Below, in pieces: positions 1-12,630 of a stretch of 64,000 nt of DNA. Below the pieces are notes generated by a model. It saw only the letters and a list, made by a program, of their open reading frames with translations. It was not told the origin of the DNA and did no database searches. Origin of the DNA: Voacanga thouarsii (taxonomy: Eukaryota; Streptophyta; Magnoliopsida; Gentianales; Apocynaceae). Position 1 is the stretch's first letter; each line of letters starts with the position of its first letter. The position numbers were made by a program, and so were the translations under genes. The DNA lies in NCBI GenBank assembly GCA_026120185.1, contig JANUWF010001497.1, positions 4,638,501 through 4,702,500 on the forward strand, written 5' to 3'.

Positions 1-582
1 GAAATGAATATACATTTACAAAACTATATCAGTTCAAAGGAATTATTTTGGAAATTGATTGCTAAAATTGAAATTGCAATGTTCCTCACGCGAAAGTCTA
101 ATATTTAATTAGCTAGGCTTTGTCTTGGCTAAATTGAAACTCATGAGGGTATGTACCATATATTCCTTTTCTTTCTCTTGTCAGTTTCACTCCCACTGCT
201 ATTCACATTTTCCTCTATGTTTAGCTTTGGCATTCAGCATTCACTTTTACATGAAATTATTATGTTCCGCTAATATTAAGTAGTTTCTTCATTCGAAATT
301 AGATGTCAGCACCACAACACACGAGGAACTATTATGTACACTCGTATTAAATATATATTTTTTTTCATTTTGAAACTTTCTTTTAAACCTTCTTGTTGTT
401 TACATTGGCTCAATGCTAGGAGTCACACATCACGTAAAATTGAATACTGAATGACAAAACCAAGACAAAGCCTAGCTAGATATTAGACTTTCACGTGAAG
501 AACATTGCAATTTCAATTTCAGAAATCAATCTTCAAAATAATTCCTTTGAACTCATACAATGCTGTAAATGTATATTAATTT
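1..582. repeat. Foldback / MITE-like element, truncated by window edge
   Basis: The first ~127 bases reappear as an imperfect reverse complement at about 463-582, with a ~335-base unrelated loop between. Shared blocks include the run around ATACATTTACA, AATTATTTTG, ATTGCAATGTTC and GCTAGGCTTTGTCTTGG. By eye the arms are close to 90% identical. No transposase is encoded, so this is a non-autonomous inverted-repeat element. The left end probably continues beyond base 1, so target duplications cannot be checked. Confidence 0.75.
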
Positions 583-802
583 CTACCCTCCATGGAAATT
601 GTTGGGATCAAGGGAATTCAGATTATTCTTAGTTGAGAACTACAAAATAGGAGTCAAAATTGATAACATTTTAATTTCATTCTCTAGCCAATGAGCCTTA
701 ATTGCTATAGAGAGGCCATACTAAGCAAAAGGAAAATTTATTCTGCCCAACGATTGTATATAGTTGCAAGAGATTTGATCCATTTGCAAGTCCTATTTTT
801 TT

Positions 803-827
803 GGGGGGAGGGGGGTGGGGGTGGGGG
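803..827 (+). other. G-quadruplex-forming run
   Basis: Four G tracts of 6, 6, 5 and 5 bases are separated by single-base loops (A, T, T). This is the classical pattern for a very stable parallel G-quadruplex on the plus strand. It sits alone in AT-rich DNA with no nearby gene. Confidence 0.7.
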
Positions 828-1961
828 TTGTTATTCGTTACATATTAAAATTTCTCTAGTTGCAAATGATTGTTGCACTCTTTGATTTTCGGTGTAAAAG
901 TTTGGATTCAATTAGATTGGAATTCTTTTGAGGAAAAAAAAAATACTTATTTAGGTTTGTTTTGACCAAAAAATAGACTTAATGAAAATTTTATATATGT
1001 AATATTGAACATTTTATTATTTCCTCCAAATAGATTGAAATATTGATTTTTGGGTCCATAAACTTTTTATAAATTCAAAATTATTCTTAATTTTTTTAAA
1101 AAATTAAATATAATCCTAATTCAAATGCAGCCCTATAGATTTAAATAAGTTGAAATACAATCCTTAACATTATGCATGTGCTATTGAATGTTTTATATAG
1201 TTATTGTATTCTATAATGATCAGAGTAAAAGTTTGTGTTCTAATCTTAGTTCTAAATGAGTTGGATTGATCTGTTATAGCATGCATCAGTGAAAATGAAA
1301 AAAAAAAAAAAAACAGTTCACAATTATGATTTTCCTATCAAAACTTAGGTTCAAATGTTAATTATAAATGAGTTGGAATATCATTTGTTGCATTATTTTT
1401 GGTCAATGTCCTATTATATATAAGTTCATGCAATCTCATTATTCTTGTGCCTTGCCATCCCTCTCCCGTTTCACAATGCCATAAACTGGAGCATTGCATA
1501 ATAGCTCATAAAGTCACAAGCATTTTTTTTTTTTCTCACTTTCACTTTCCAAATATAAGATTTTTGCTACTAGAAAAAGATAAACACCATTTCAAAAGTT
1601 TCTGTCTATAGAGTTGAGTTGGTTGGTATCAACCACAATAAATATTGAAAGCAAATTTTCTTATAAGGTTTCAAGAGATTGTGAAGGTTTCAATAGTAAC
1701 GACCACCTCAATAGTGAAGATTGTATTATTCTTTCTGTTATTATACATAAAATCTTGAATTATGATTTAAATACTTAACTATGAATATTATTTTATTTTA
1801 TACAAATATATTTTTTTTATGTTTACTTTAAAACTAAGAAGTAAAATCCTTTCATTGAAATTTAACTTAATTCTAAAAAAGTCTACCTCCTCACAAATTT
1901 TATACATATTTTTATTACTTTATATTTAGATTTATATATCAATATAAATCTAGATATATGC

Positions 1962-1967
<6 letters not shown>

Positions 1968-1996
<29 letters not shown>
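1968..1996. repeat. (AT)n microsatellite
   Basis: An uninterrupted run of AT dinucleotides lies just left of the plastid-derived block and may mark the insertion junction region. Confidence 0.85.
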
Positions 1997-2083
1997 TCTT
2001 TCATTTTTATGATACCATGCATACAAAATAAAATGGATTGGGGTAATCCTTTTCTTTACAGTCTTATCTATTCAGATAAGAAA

Positions 2084-2157
2084 GCGCTCTTAGTTCAGTT
2101 CGGTAGAACGTGGGTCTCCAAAACCCGATGTCGTAGGTTCAAATCCTACAGAGCGTG
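2084..2157 (+). tRNA. trnW-CCA: Plastid-type tRNA-Trp (CCA), in NUPT
   Basis: This is a 74-base cloverleaf. The acceptor stem GCGCTCT pairs with AGAGCGT at the 3' end. The anticodon CCA lies in the loop reading CTCCAAA, and the T arm contains GGTTCAAATCC. The sequence looks undamaged. As a nuclear copy it lacks a plastid transcription context and is probably not expressed. It has no encoded CCA tail, as expected of a plastid tRNA gene. Confidence 0.93.
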
Positions 2158-2282
2158 ATTTCTTTATTCTTAGATCGAATTAGACTGAAATGGATTTAGT
2201 AACTTGCACAGTAATAGGAATTTGACCTCCTGTGGATTAAATAAAAAGAAAGGAGGAGGTCAATAAAAAAAAGAGATGTTAA
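2158..2282. other. Plastid trnW-petG spacer
   Basis: Non-coding spacer of the NUPT between trnW and the petG stop codon. It contains a short inverted-repeat-like pair (GACCTCCT / AGGAGGTC) at about 2223-2262 that would lie downstream of petG, consistent with a plastid 3' stem-loop. Confidence 0.6.
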
Positions 2283-2465
<183 letters not shown>

Positions 2466-2565
2466 TCAATGACCAAGAATTGACAATGGAGGCTGTAAGT
2501 AACTATAGAATACATGGAATCTCGCAGAAAAATTGATTATTCGGTTCAAATATTAATTTGAAATT

Positions 2566-3827
<1,262 letters not shown>

Positions 3828-4079
3828 ATGTCTAGAAGCACAAGAGAACTTTCTTTTGTTGATATTATTACCAATATTCGATACTGGGTCATTTATAGAA
3901 TTACTATTCCTTCCCTATTCATTGCGAATTGGTTATTTGTGAACACTGGTTTAGCTTATGACGTGTTTGGAAGTCATCGGCCAGACGAGTATTTCACAGA
4001 GAGCCGACAGAGAATTCCATTAATAACTGGCTATTTTGATCCTTTGGAACAACTTGATGAATTTAGTAGATCTTTTTAG
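3828..4079 (+). pseudogene. psbE: psbE copy, cytochrome b559 alpha, heme ligand lost
   Basis: In the plastid, PsbE binds the heme of cytochrome b559 in photosystem II together with PsbF. This 83-codon copy keeps the family length, start, stop and most of the sequence, including GLAYDVFGS and the C-terminal [15 protein letters not shown] count about a dozen residue changes from the usual plastid protein, many of the Gly-to-Arg, Ala-to-Val, Ser-to-Asn or His-to-Tyr kind expected from cytosine deamination. The axial heme histidine in the WVIHS motif is Tyr here (WVIYR), so the protein could not bind heme normally. An in-frame ATG 12 bases upstream is ignored because the family starts at this ATG. 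Confidence 0.92.
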
Positions 4080-4088
4080 AATGCCCTA

Positions 4089-4210
4089 ATAACTATAGAT
4101 CGAACCTATCCAATTTTTACAGTACGGTGGTTGGTTGTTCACGGACTGGCCGTACCTACTACCTTTTTTTTTGGGGATCAATATCAGCAATGCAGTTTAT
4201 CCAATAATAA
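4089..4210 (+). pseudogene. psbF: psbF copy, cytochrome b559 beta, start lost and frameshifted
   Basis: The beta subunit of cytochrome b559 follows psbE by 9 bases, as in plastid operons. The start codon is ATA instead of ATG. The sequence then reads [13 protein letters not shown] and keeps the heme-ligand region (VHGL). At the T-rich run near 4164-4172 the copy is two bases longer than the plastid gene, throwing the C-terminus out of frame. The penultimate Arg codon before the old stop also became TAA. Three independent defects make this clearly non-functional. Confidence 0.9.
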
Positions 4211-4233
4211 ACCTACATCCAAATTATAGAGCT

Positions 4234-4347
4234 ATGACAAAATTAAACCCAAACGAACAAAATGTTGAATTGAATCGTACCAGTTTATACTGGGGGTTAT
4301 TACTCAATTTTGTACCTATTTTATTTTCCAATAATTTCTTCAATTAA
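4234..4347 (+). pseudogene. psbL: psbL copy, photosystem II subunit L
   Basis: The copy starts with ATG and reads [18 protein letters not shown], the typical PsbL N-terminus, followed by the single membrane helix and the end FSNNFFN. The C-terminal part differs from the usual sequence and is one codon shorter (37 residues rather than 38), which looks like a 3-base deletion near FVPILF. Some plants create this start by RNA editing of ACG; here the genomic codon is already ATG. Because of the psbF frameshift, the downstream part of psbF is now in the same open frame as psbL. Confidence 0.88.
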
Positions 4348-4478
4348 GAAAATGAAAGAGAATAAATAATAATTCACATTCTCTTAGCGTATTCGGAAGA
4401 ATCTCATCTCATAATTATCCATGACTGTTTATGTCTCTAGCACGCACATGTGATGAAATGTAGAGAGAAGTGGGGTAA

Positions 4479-4601
4479 ATAGCTGATACTACTGGAAGGA
4501 TTCCTCTTTGGATAATAGGTACCGTAATTGGTATTCTTTTGATCGGGTTAATAGGTGTTTTCTTTTATGGTTCATATTCCGGATTGGGTTCATCCCTCTA
4601 G
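4479..4601 (+). pseudogene. psbJ: psbJ copy, photosystem II subunit J, start codon lost
   Basis: Forty codons read [15 protein letters not shown] through [13 protein letters not shown] and TAG, the full PsbJ sequence with its single membrane helix. The start codon is ATA instead of ATG (G to A), so the frame has no ATG start. Otherwise the frame is open and only two or three residues look changed. It closes the psbE-psbF-psbL-psbJ cluster in plastid order. Confidence 0.9.
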
Positions 4602-5618
4602 TAATCGAATGAATTGAGTTGTTGACACGAAAGCATAAGAACTTAACAAGGTTTCCTTCTTTCTTTGTCTGTTTCAAGGGGGAAGGGCCCGTTGAGTTCT
4701 TAAGAATCATGCTATTTTTTCGTCTAAATGAGAAATCCCTTTTCTACCATTTCAAGAAACTCCACTCTCTAGTGATGCTTTTGAAAAATGAACTTCATTG
4801 ATTGATTCAAAACACCCCTCCTTGGCAATATGTATCTATACTTAGTTAGAAGAAAGAAAGAATAAATAATCGCTCAATTTCTTGGATGATATAATCTATA
4901 TTTTTGTATATTAGATACTGGACAAATACTTTATATACTAACAGAACTATATTCTATTTATTTGATTAGAATTTTAGACTCTTTTTATTTTAGTATCTCA
5001 TCAAAATGAAAATTTTTATAAGTTCATTCAATAAGTTCTATTTAATTAATTCCCCTCTTATTTTTTTTATTTGTCCACTACTTCTTAGACTTAAAATTTT
5101 TTTGTAATAAAGCTAAAAGGTTCTGAGAAATCTAAAAAAAAGAGAGTAGGAATCTTTGAAAAAGATGATCAAGAATATTACTCTTTCGACACAAGAAAGG
5201 GAATTTTCTACACGCATTTCTTGTGCCAAAGACTAGGAAGACATAATACCTTCTAGAATTCTTTGTTTCCCACATTGATATGTTCTATTACTCGATTACC
5301 TCTGCCTAGTGTCTAAAGAAATTGGATTCTACTTAAAATAGAAAAATATTGATACATTTTTATCACATTGAAATTTGGCAATAGTAACATAGCCGCATCA
5401 CCCCAATTTGGATAAAAAAAACAAAGAAATAAAGGGGAAAAACAAATAATTTTCTTCAAAATCAACATACTATTACCAACAATAAGATACAAGGAATTCC
5501 CTACATCTCGTATAAAAGGAAAAGGGTTTTTCAAAATTTTTCTTTTTTTGTGATCATACATAATTACCAAAAAGAATTTGGTTCTTTTTACGAACTTGAT
5601 GTCAATAAATCCACAAGT
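4602..5618. other. Plastid psbJ-petA spacer
   Basis: About 1 kb of AT-rich plastid intergenic DNA between psbJ (plus) and the end of petA (minus). ORFs at 5313-5570 (minus) and 4619-4801 (plus) have no family features and are chance. Confidence 0.7.
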
Positions 5619-5820
5619 CTAGAAATTCATTTCGGCCAATTGAACCTTCTCGAACTGTTTCTTTTTAAGAACAAAAAAGATTTGCGCCAAAATAATAGAT
5701 TCCAAGAAGAACAAAAGGCCTTGGACCCATAATGGATCTTGAAGTAATATTTTCTCATCCCCTAGCCAAATCCACCACATTAGGATTACTCGTTAATGGT
5801 TAATCAAATTTCACGAATTC
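5619..5820 (-). pseudogene. petA: petA 3' fragment (cytochrome f C-terminus)
   Basis: On the minus strand this encodes the last ~65 residues of cytochrome f, including the C-terminal membrane anchor and stromal tail ending [17 protein letters not shown] and TAG. The upstream part is damaged. A Gln codon before PLTSNPN is TAA, a second Gln after GGFG is TAG, and a single-base deletion follows it. Homology stops abruptly at the GAATTC at 5815-5820, so the 5' four fifths of the gene, including the heme-binding site, is missing. This is the right edge of the NUPT. Confidence 0.88.
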
Positions 5821-6034
5821 ACCCTCCAAAACAAGAAGTTCTGGTCTTGCTCCCATCGGGATAAATCTAACCTCTTCCCATGTTCCCGCCTACGTATATA
5901 GTTCTGGTCTTGACATCCCATCATGCACCGGTACCTCGTGTCTCCTAGACGCAAGGTCAAGCCCACCTCCAGCCGCCATGCTGTTGCCTCCAATTCCTCA
6001 ACACATTAAAAGAGTCCGGAACCGCAAGCCTTAA
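5821..6034. mobile_element. Probable outer part of MULE A terminal repeat
   Basis: After the NUPT edge and before the gypsy element lies 214 bases of GC-richer DNA. It contains one 25-bp palindrome at 5933-5957 of the same family as those at 28447-28558. A ~13-base direct repeat (AGTTCTGGTCTTG) occurs at about 5838 and 5900. Bases 6030-6034 (CTTAA) are the target duplication of the gypsy element, so this sequence was continuous with 28439 onward before that insertion. I infer it is the left terminal region of MULE A. Its true end was not found and may be cut by the NUPT. Confidence 0.55.
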
Positions 6035-7298
6035 TGTAATACCCCACACTTTTACCTTTGATTGGTTCATATTTATAATAGGATGAGAATTTGTATCGAT
6101 ATCTAGAACAAACTTTAATCGGTGTAATGAGATGATTATTTTGGTATAATAATATTTTGTCGGGATCTAGATGTAATTATTGGATTTGTTCTACCCATAC
6201 CCTAAATCTTCAAAAGGCTACTATTTTTAATATAAAAAAAAGAATTTAAGGGTATGCTGAGAAGAGAAATTGATCAGTGCGATGAAACGCACGTTTTGGT
6301 GTAAATTATGTTATCCGGGTTATCGGGGGCATTTTCATTATTTTGACTACGACTTTGACCAAATTGAGAAGGAATTGAAGAATTTAAGTATTACCAATGG
6401 GTTCAGGAGAATTTTTGGAGTAGAATGGTGAAATAAAATATTTTTTCATTCTGGACTTTCTGAGGAAAATAGAAAATCGCAGTTAAAAATGGTTCTATGG
6501 CATTTTGTGATTGGTGAATGGAAACAAGTGTTAAAATATCATTAGAGGAGTGAAATATTTATGGAATTATGTAATTGAAAAATCTTATTAAATAAGCTTA
6601 AGAAATAATAAGAAAATTGGTGGAAAATTGAGAAAATTACATGTGTAAAGTTAGCCACAATGTGTGACCAATTTGGTCACAATTTTGACCAGTAAATGGC
6701 AGTGGAAATATTGAAAAAATAGCCAGATTTTGTGCAGCTATAAGGGAGGAAAGAAAGAGAAAGGAAAAAGAAATCAAACAAGAGAAAAAAAATGCTAGTG
6801 TATATTCTTGGTGTGCTAGGTGAAGTCTTAAGAGTTCTTGGAGCAAATTCACCTCAAATAGCCTCAAATATAAGGTAAAATTCTATCTTGCTTGAATTAA
6901 AGTTGTTTTGGGGTTAATGATGATTATGTTTATATGAATTTTAATATGAAAACATGAATTTCATGCCTTAATTTCGGATCAAAGCTAAGGTTTGTGAACT
7001 TTTGTATATGAACCTTGTATATACTTGCATATATGTCAGATGCCTAAGGGTATTTGAATGATGTTTTGTGAGGGGAAGAACTGAGTAATTATGGTGGTTT
7101 GAAGGGTAGTTTTTGGTGGAGGAAGAGGTGATCAAAGTAGGCTAAAAAATGGAATTTACTTGGTTGAAAACAAATGGATTATATTAGCTTTGATTAGCAA
7201 AGATGAATTCGTGTTAAATAAGTGTGACTCTTGTGAGCTATTGAAATTTGAAAATTACAAAATTAAAGATGATGTGAAGGAAAGTAGAATGAATTAAT

Positions 7299-9045
7299 TG
7301 AAAGGTTAATATGGCAAAAACGATGAAACCGAAAGCATGCTTACTAAACAAAAAAATACAGAGCATCGCATAGAAGCTATTTACCTCTGTGTTTGAATGA
7401 CCTTTTTGGCACTAAAGAAGATGTCTGGACCACTTCTTACTGAATGCTTGAAGTCACTAGTTCTCCCAACACCTCCGGTGCACTATAGCAAGCCGTCTAC
7501 TTCTTCTCATTCATGTGAAGTTTTTGAACTTCCGAAATATGGCCACTGTTTCTTCTAAAGCCGGTGAAAGCTCAAAATTTCTAGATCAAAGAATGGCCTT
7601 TGTTCTATTTTCAATACAAGGGAGAGACCAAGAGAGTGAAAGAAAAACATCATGCTTTTTGTTATCCTTTCACGCCAAACAATACGGGATCCATCCCATG
7701 TTATTTTATTTTATTTTACTCTTGGTCTCATTCATTGGACTAGATAAAATTATTTACTCTTAAACTTGAATACTCATAAATAATAAGCCTCAATCATTTA
7801 TTTTCTGGACTTTATAAAATAGCCCAATAAATAATTAATAAGCTTAAATAGACCGATATAAAATATCAAGCGTTTTATCTTGGTTAATTTTCTAATTATC
7901 CAATCTCATTGGACCCTGAATAATTAATTAACCAATTAAACTAGATAAAATTTATACTCTCTCTTGGGCCTTTTATTTTATTCTAGTCCAATAATAAATT
8001 AGACTACTTCAATAAAATAAAATAAAACCCATAATTATCAAGACTAATTCTATAACCAAATTTTTCAGAACTTAAGGGTTATTCCAGAGACCAAAAGACA
8101 CATCATCTTAGCTACTAAAATGATCAAAATAACCCTACTATATAAATAGTTATATTTTGTATTTTAAATATTTTCTAATATCACCATAAGGAAATATTGA
8201 CCCCAAGGACAATGCTGCGTTAACAAAGTCTCTAACCTACAAGTGTAATGACTAAAATACTCCTCTACTCATTACCGTACATTTAGAGAAAAGTGTACTA
8301 GCACCTCTCTAAAAGACATCTACGATCCTTAGACCTCTAGTCCAATTATCTACAACTCCGAGAATGTTTTCACTTTCTAAGGGAACTACCCTAAAGTAAA
8401 CATCCAAGTCATGTTTCTCAGGGCCCTGGATATTTAGATCATTTGAACAGTCACAAGGGACGATATAGTGCAGAAGCTATTTTGTACAAGCCTGTCTTAA
8501 CTAACTAGTCACATATACCCAACATACAAGTATATTAGCTTTACGAAAGAACCTTGACTACAGCATATCAAAGCACATGCTTCCAGCTTCGTCAGACTAT
8601 CAACTCATACTCAAGTGATAGAGTATTAGTCCATGCTATAGCAATAATAGTCTAAGTTTCTTTTAAATAGTACTTTTAGAAACTACTATTACAGGTCCTA
8701 TTCTACGTATTCAAAATACGTTCATGCTATGAAGTGAGTGGACTACTCAGGGTTATATTTCTCATTTAGAATTAATAACACAATAACCTAAATATAATGA
8801 GATTTCCATTCTCATCAATTAATTAAGAACAAACATTTATGTGTTAAGTAACCCGTGATCCATACCTTATTGTGAAAGACTACTATTCATATAGATCACT
8901 TACTTAAACACAATGGGTCATTTCCAAACACAAATCATGCACAAATAAAATGTAAATTCACAAATAAATTTTAAAAATAAATTATTTTATTAATAAATTC
9001 AATAATTACATTAGAAACCTAGTCTAGAGGGCATACATTCCAACA
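7299..9045 (-). mobile_element. Solo LTR of a copia element
   Basis: A 1747-bp insert starts TGAAAGG and ends CCAACA. It is flanked by the 5-bp duplication TTAAT at 7294-7298 and 9046-9050. The empty site is seen in the gypsy 3' LTR near 25876. Its right part closely resembles the LTRs of the copia element at 10769-19474, including the reverse-complement start TGTTGGAATGTATGCCC. It is therefore in minus orientation. No internal region remains, so it is a solo LTR from LTR-LTR recombination. The ORF at 7515-7763 is within it and not a gene. Confidence 0.92.
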
Positions 9046-9459
9046 TTAATGATTCCAAGATATTAAAGACTAAAGGAGAACAAAGGAAAGCAAGAATAGT
9101 GGATTTGAACCAAAACTATTGGAGCTATTTTTGCACGATAACCAGAACTCTGAAAAAAATTGTACAAAATTAAATTTAAGAGTCTTATGGTCGTTTTGAT
9201 ATATCATAGATCCAAATCAGAGTTGTGGATTGAAAGTTATGTGTGAAACAAAATCATGTGTCAAACAGAGAAATTTTAGAAATTTAGTCCGAAAATGGAT
9301 GAGTTTAAGGATGAATAATTGTATGATTTTGGATGCAATGAATGTGAATTATTAAGTGAATCCCTTGTACATGAAGGGAGAAATGATGTGAAAAATGTAA
9401 AACGAAAGAATCGAAAAACGATAAAAAAACAATGTGAACGAAAGTTGAACGATTTCCTT

Positions 9460-9560
9460 AACCATCGGCCCCATCGGCTAACCGTCGGCTAAACGTCGGT
9501 CGAACGTCGACTAATTGTCGGCTAAACGTCGGTTGGACGTCTTCTAACCGTCGGCTATTC
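9460..9560. repeat. CGTCGGCTAA short tandem repeats in LTR
   Basis: About eight degenerate copies of a 10-12-base unit related to ACCGTCGGCTAA lie in tandem. The matching array in the 3' LTR is at about 26310-26395. The unit is rich in CpG compared with the surroundings. Confidence 0.75.
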
Positions 9561-10768
9561 TTCGACCGAACACGATTTGACCCAAAAATGATGTTTGGTG
9601 TAGGTTTACCGATAAAAAGCCAGCGGAATGTTGAAAACAGTAGAAACGGTGGTTAAACGGACATAAATAGAAAGAGTTAGTTAGGACACAAGGTGAGTCC
9701 CTTTTAATTTCTAAAACCTTTAGAAAGCTAGTGTGCTTCACTTTTCCATAAAATACTTTGTTTTATACCATTTTGGAAATCCCTAAATATGTCTAAGGTT
9801 TATCTGAGCAAGAATTACGTTTTTGTCATTTCGGGCTCGAATGAACTTCATATTTGGCTTGGAAACCTTAATAGATGATTAAAGCATGAATTTTATGAAT
9901 GTAGTCCTTTGGATTAAATACTTGGGATTTTTGGAAAAGGGTAATTATTGGAATCAGGTATTCAAAAATTGATTAGAACGCCTTTATTGAAACGTTTTAT
10001 GAAAATGTGTTTGAAAATTTTGAATTTAATCCTCTTTTAAGATTAGAATTCTGGATTTCTTGAAATGAGTTCCTTTTGAAATCGAATATTTAGAAAATGA
10101 TCCAAATGCCCTTATTGAAATGTTTTATGAAAACTTTTGGAATCGGATATTCGATAAATGATCGAAATATTCTTATTAAAACTCTTGTGAATACTTTTCA
10201 AATTGGGTAAGGGTAAAATGATCCGAATACCCTCGGAAAGTCTTTTGGAACCGGGCATGGGTAAAATGACTCGAATGCCTTTGAAAATGACTTTTGTGAT
10301 AAGTACGGGCAAAATAACCCGAATACTCCTGAAAACTTATTTTGATATGTGAAAAAAACTATTTAACCTATTTTGACATGGCTTTGAAAAATGATCTCTT
10401 GTAATGAGATTGATTTTTGAAAAATGACATTTTGATCCCGAAAATTATTTATTGGCCTGAAGTGCCTATGGAATAAATTGATCGACTCTGTGGAGCCTAT
10501 GTGAATGATGATCTGACTTGCGAGTCAGTGGGATCAAATTCTAAAAAATATTATTTTGCCCCAAAAATGTTTGTTTTGAAAATCCTACGGGATTAGATAA
10601 CCCTCTGGCCTGATCAGTCAAAAGGGGTTGATATTGGTAACGTTGAGTACTCAACACGGACTCTGACTTTTGTACTAGCCTACGATAGAGTTAGACCGCC
10701 TTAGTAACCTAGCCTAATTCTAGGGATTGTCTCATTCTAAACGGGGTGACAGGATATTGAGATGAGTT

Positions 10769-12476
10769 TGAAGATTAAATAGCAAGCAAACTCACAGCAA
10801 ACCAATCGAAGAACAAGAAATAAAAACCACACAACAGCTCTTCTTGCATGAAAGGGAGAAAAAAAATATTTTACCTCTTCTTGTTCTCAAAATTGGGTGG
10901 ACTGGAATATGCGGAACTAGGGTAGGTGCACTAGTGAAAACCACTGGTACGATTCCTGCAAGCCTCCTACTTCTCGATCTTTCAATATATGGCCTGCCTG
11001 ATCCACGTTTGGTGAAAACTCACAAGACTAAGGAATTTCTCAGAGAGAAAAGAGGGCTGTCTGTTTTTTTTCTCAAAGAAGAGAAAAAACAACGTACATC
11101 TTTATTCTCATGTTTAACCTAAATAAAACCTTAGGTTAAACTGGATTTTTAATTTGGCCCATTGGACTCTTAGTTTAGCCTCTTGAACCAAATTAATTAT
11201 TTTAATCAGAACCAAATAAATGGCCCAGTCAATAATTAATTTTTTAGCCCAAATAAACTTTTCCAATTAACAAGACTATATTAATTTAGTCCCAGGTCAA
11301 TTTTTAATTATTCAAATTGGGCCAAAGCCCTGAATAATTAATTAACCCACCAAACTAATTTAATTAATTCTCTCTCTCTCTGTGAACCTTTATTTTATTT
11401 TAACCCAATAATTAAATCAGGCTATTTAAATAAAATAAATTTTATTTAATTTGATTTAAGACCAATTCCTTAGCCTGTATATAATTAGGACTTACGGTCT
11501 ATACTGGGACCAAAAGACACACCGCCTTAGCTACTAAAATGACCAAAATACCCTTGTCATATAAATAGCTGCATTTTGCATTTTAAATATTTCTTAATAT
11601 CATTATAAGAAAATATTAACCTTAAAGACAATGCCGCGTTAACAAAATCTCCGACTTATAGGTGAAAGACTAAAATACCCCTCTATACATCGCCGTGTAT
11701 TACAGAGGAAGAAATGTATTAACACCTCTCTAAATGACATCTACCATTCTTAGACTTCTAATCCAATTATCTACGACTTCCTGGATTGTTTCCGCTTTCC
11801 AAAGGAGCTACCCTAAAGTAAATATCCAAGTCATGTTTCCTAGGACCCTAGATATTTAGATCATTCAGATAACTATAAGGGGCGATATAGTACAAAAACT
11901 ATCTTGTATAAGTATGTCTTAACTAACTAGTCATATATTCCCAACATACAAGTGTATTGATCCTACGATAGAACCTCAACTAAAACATATCAAAGTACAT
12001 GCTTCCAACTTCATCAGACCACCAACACATACTCAAGTCATAGAGTACTAGTCCACACTGTAGCAGTAGCAGTCTAGATTTTTACCATATAGTACTTTAA
12101 GAAACCACTACTACAGGTCATGTTCTACGTATTCGAAATACGTTTATGTCATAAAGTGAGTGGACTACTCACTGGCCAAAGGTAAGCCATTCCCCATTTG
12201 GAATTCATAACATAATAACCTAGACATAATGAGATTCTCATTCTCATCAATCGGTTAAGAACAAACGTTTATATGTTGAGTAACTCGTGATCCATACCTT
12301 ACTGTGAAAGACCACCATTCACATAGACCACTTACTTAAACACAATAGGTCTTTTCCAAACGTAATTGTGCACAAATAAAATGTAAATTCACAAACAATT
12401 CCCGAAGATAAATTTTTTATTAAAATATTCGATATTTACATCAGAAACCTAGTTTAAGAGGGCATATTTCCCAACA
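10769..12476 (-). repeat. Left LTR (3' LTR) of nested copia element
   Basis: A 1708-bp LTR ending CCCAACA at 12476 on the plus strand. It is highly similar to 17921-19474 from the shared GCAAGCCTCC block rightward, but not in its first ~185 bases. Next to it at 12477-12487 the minus strand reads AAGTGGAAGAT, a short polypurine tract consistent with the start of plus-strand DNA synthesis. Confidence 0.88.
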
Positions 12477-12630
12477 ATCTTCCACTTGCACTCTAAGACT
12501 AAGTAAGTCCGTAGGTGCCCACCCCTATAGCGTTTAAGTATCTCTTAAAGACTCTCTCAGCCAAAGACTTGGTAAATGGATCTGCTAGATTGTTCTCTGA
12601 GGCAATCTGTTCCACCACAATTTCCCGTCT

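Larger units (their letters stand above)
583..2030. other. AT-rich intergenic DNA
   Basis: No coding region is supported. The stretch holds a G-rich run at 803-827 (listed separately), homopolymer A/T runs and an (AT)n microsatellite at about 1968-1996. The short ORFs here have no recognisable protein features. Confidence 0.6.

Noticed and set aside
691..885. 64-codon ORF
   Set aside because: Runs through the G-quadruplex run; low complexity, no family features.
2000..2083. Plastid trnP beside trnW
   Set aside because: The usual neighbour trnP-UGG is not present; the plastid homology fades before it.
5313..5570. 85-codon minus-strand ORF
   Set aside because: Lies in the psbJ-petA spacer; hydrophobic because of AT-rich composition, not a real protein.
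5550..5732. Plus-strand ORF over petA
   Set aside because: Shadow of the petA C-terminus on the other strand.
10844..11122. 92-codon ORF
   Set aside because: Part of the copia LTR; the similar ORF in the right LTR reflects LTR homology only.
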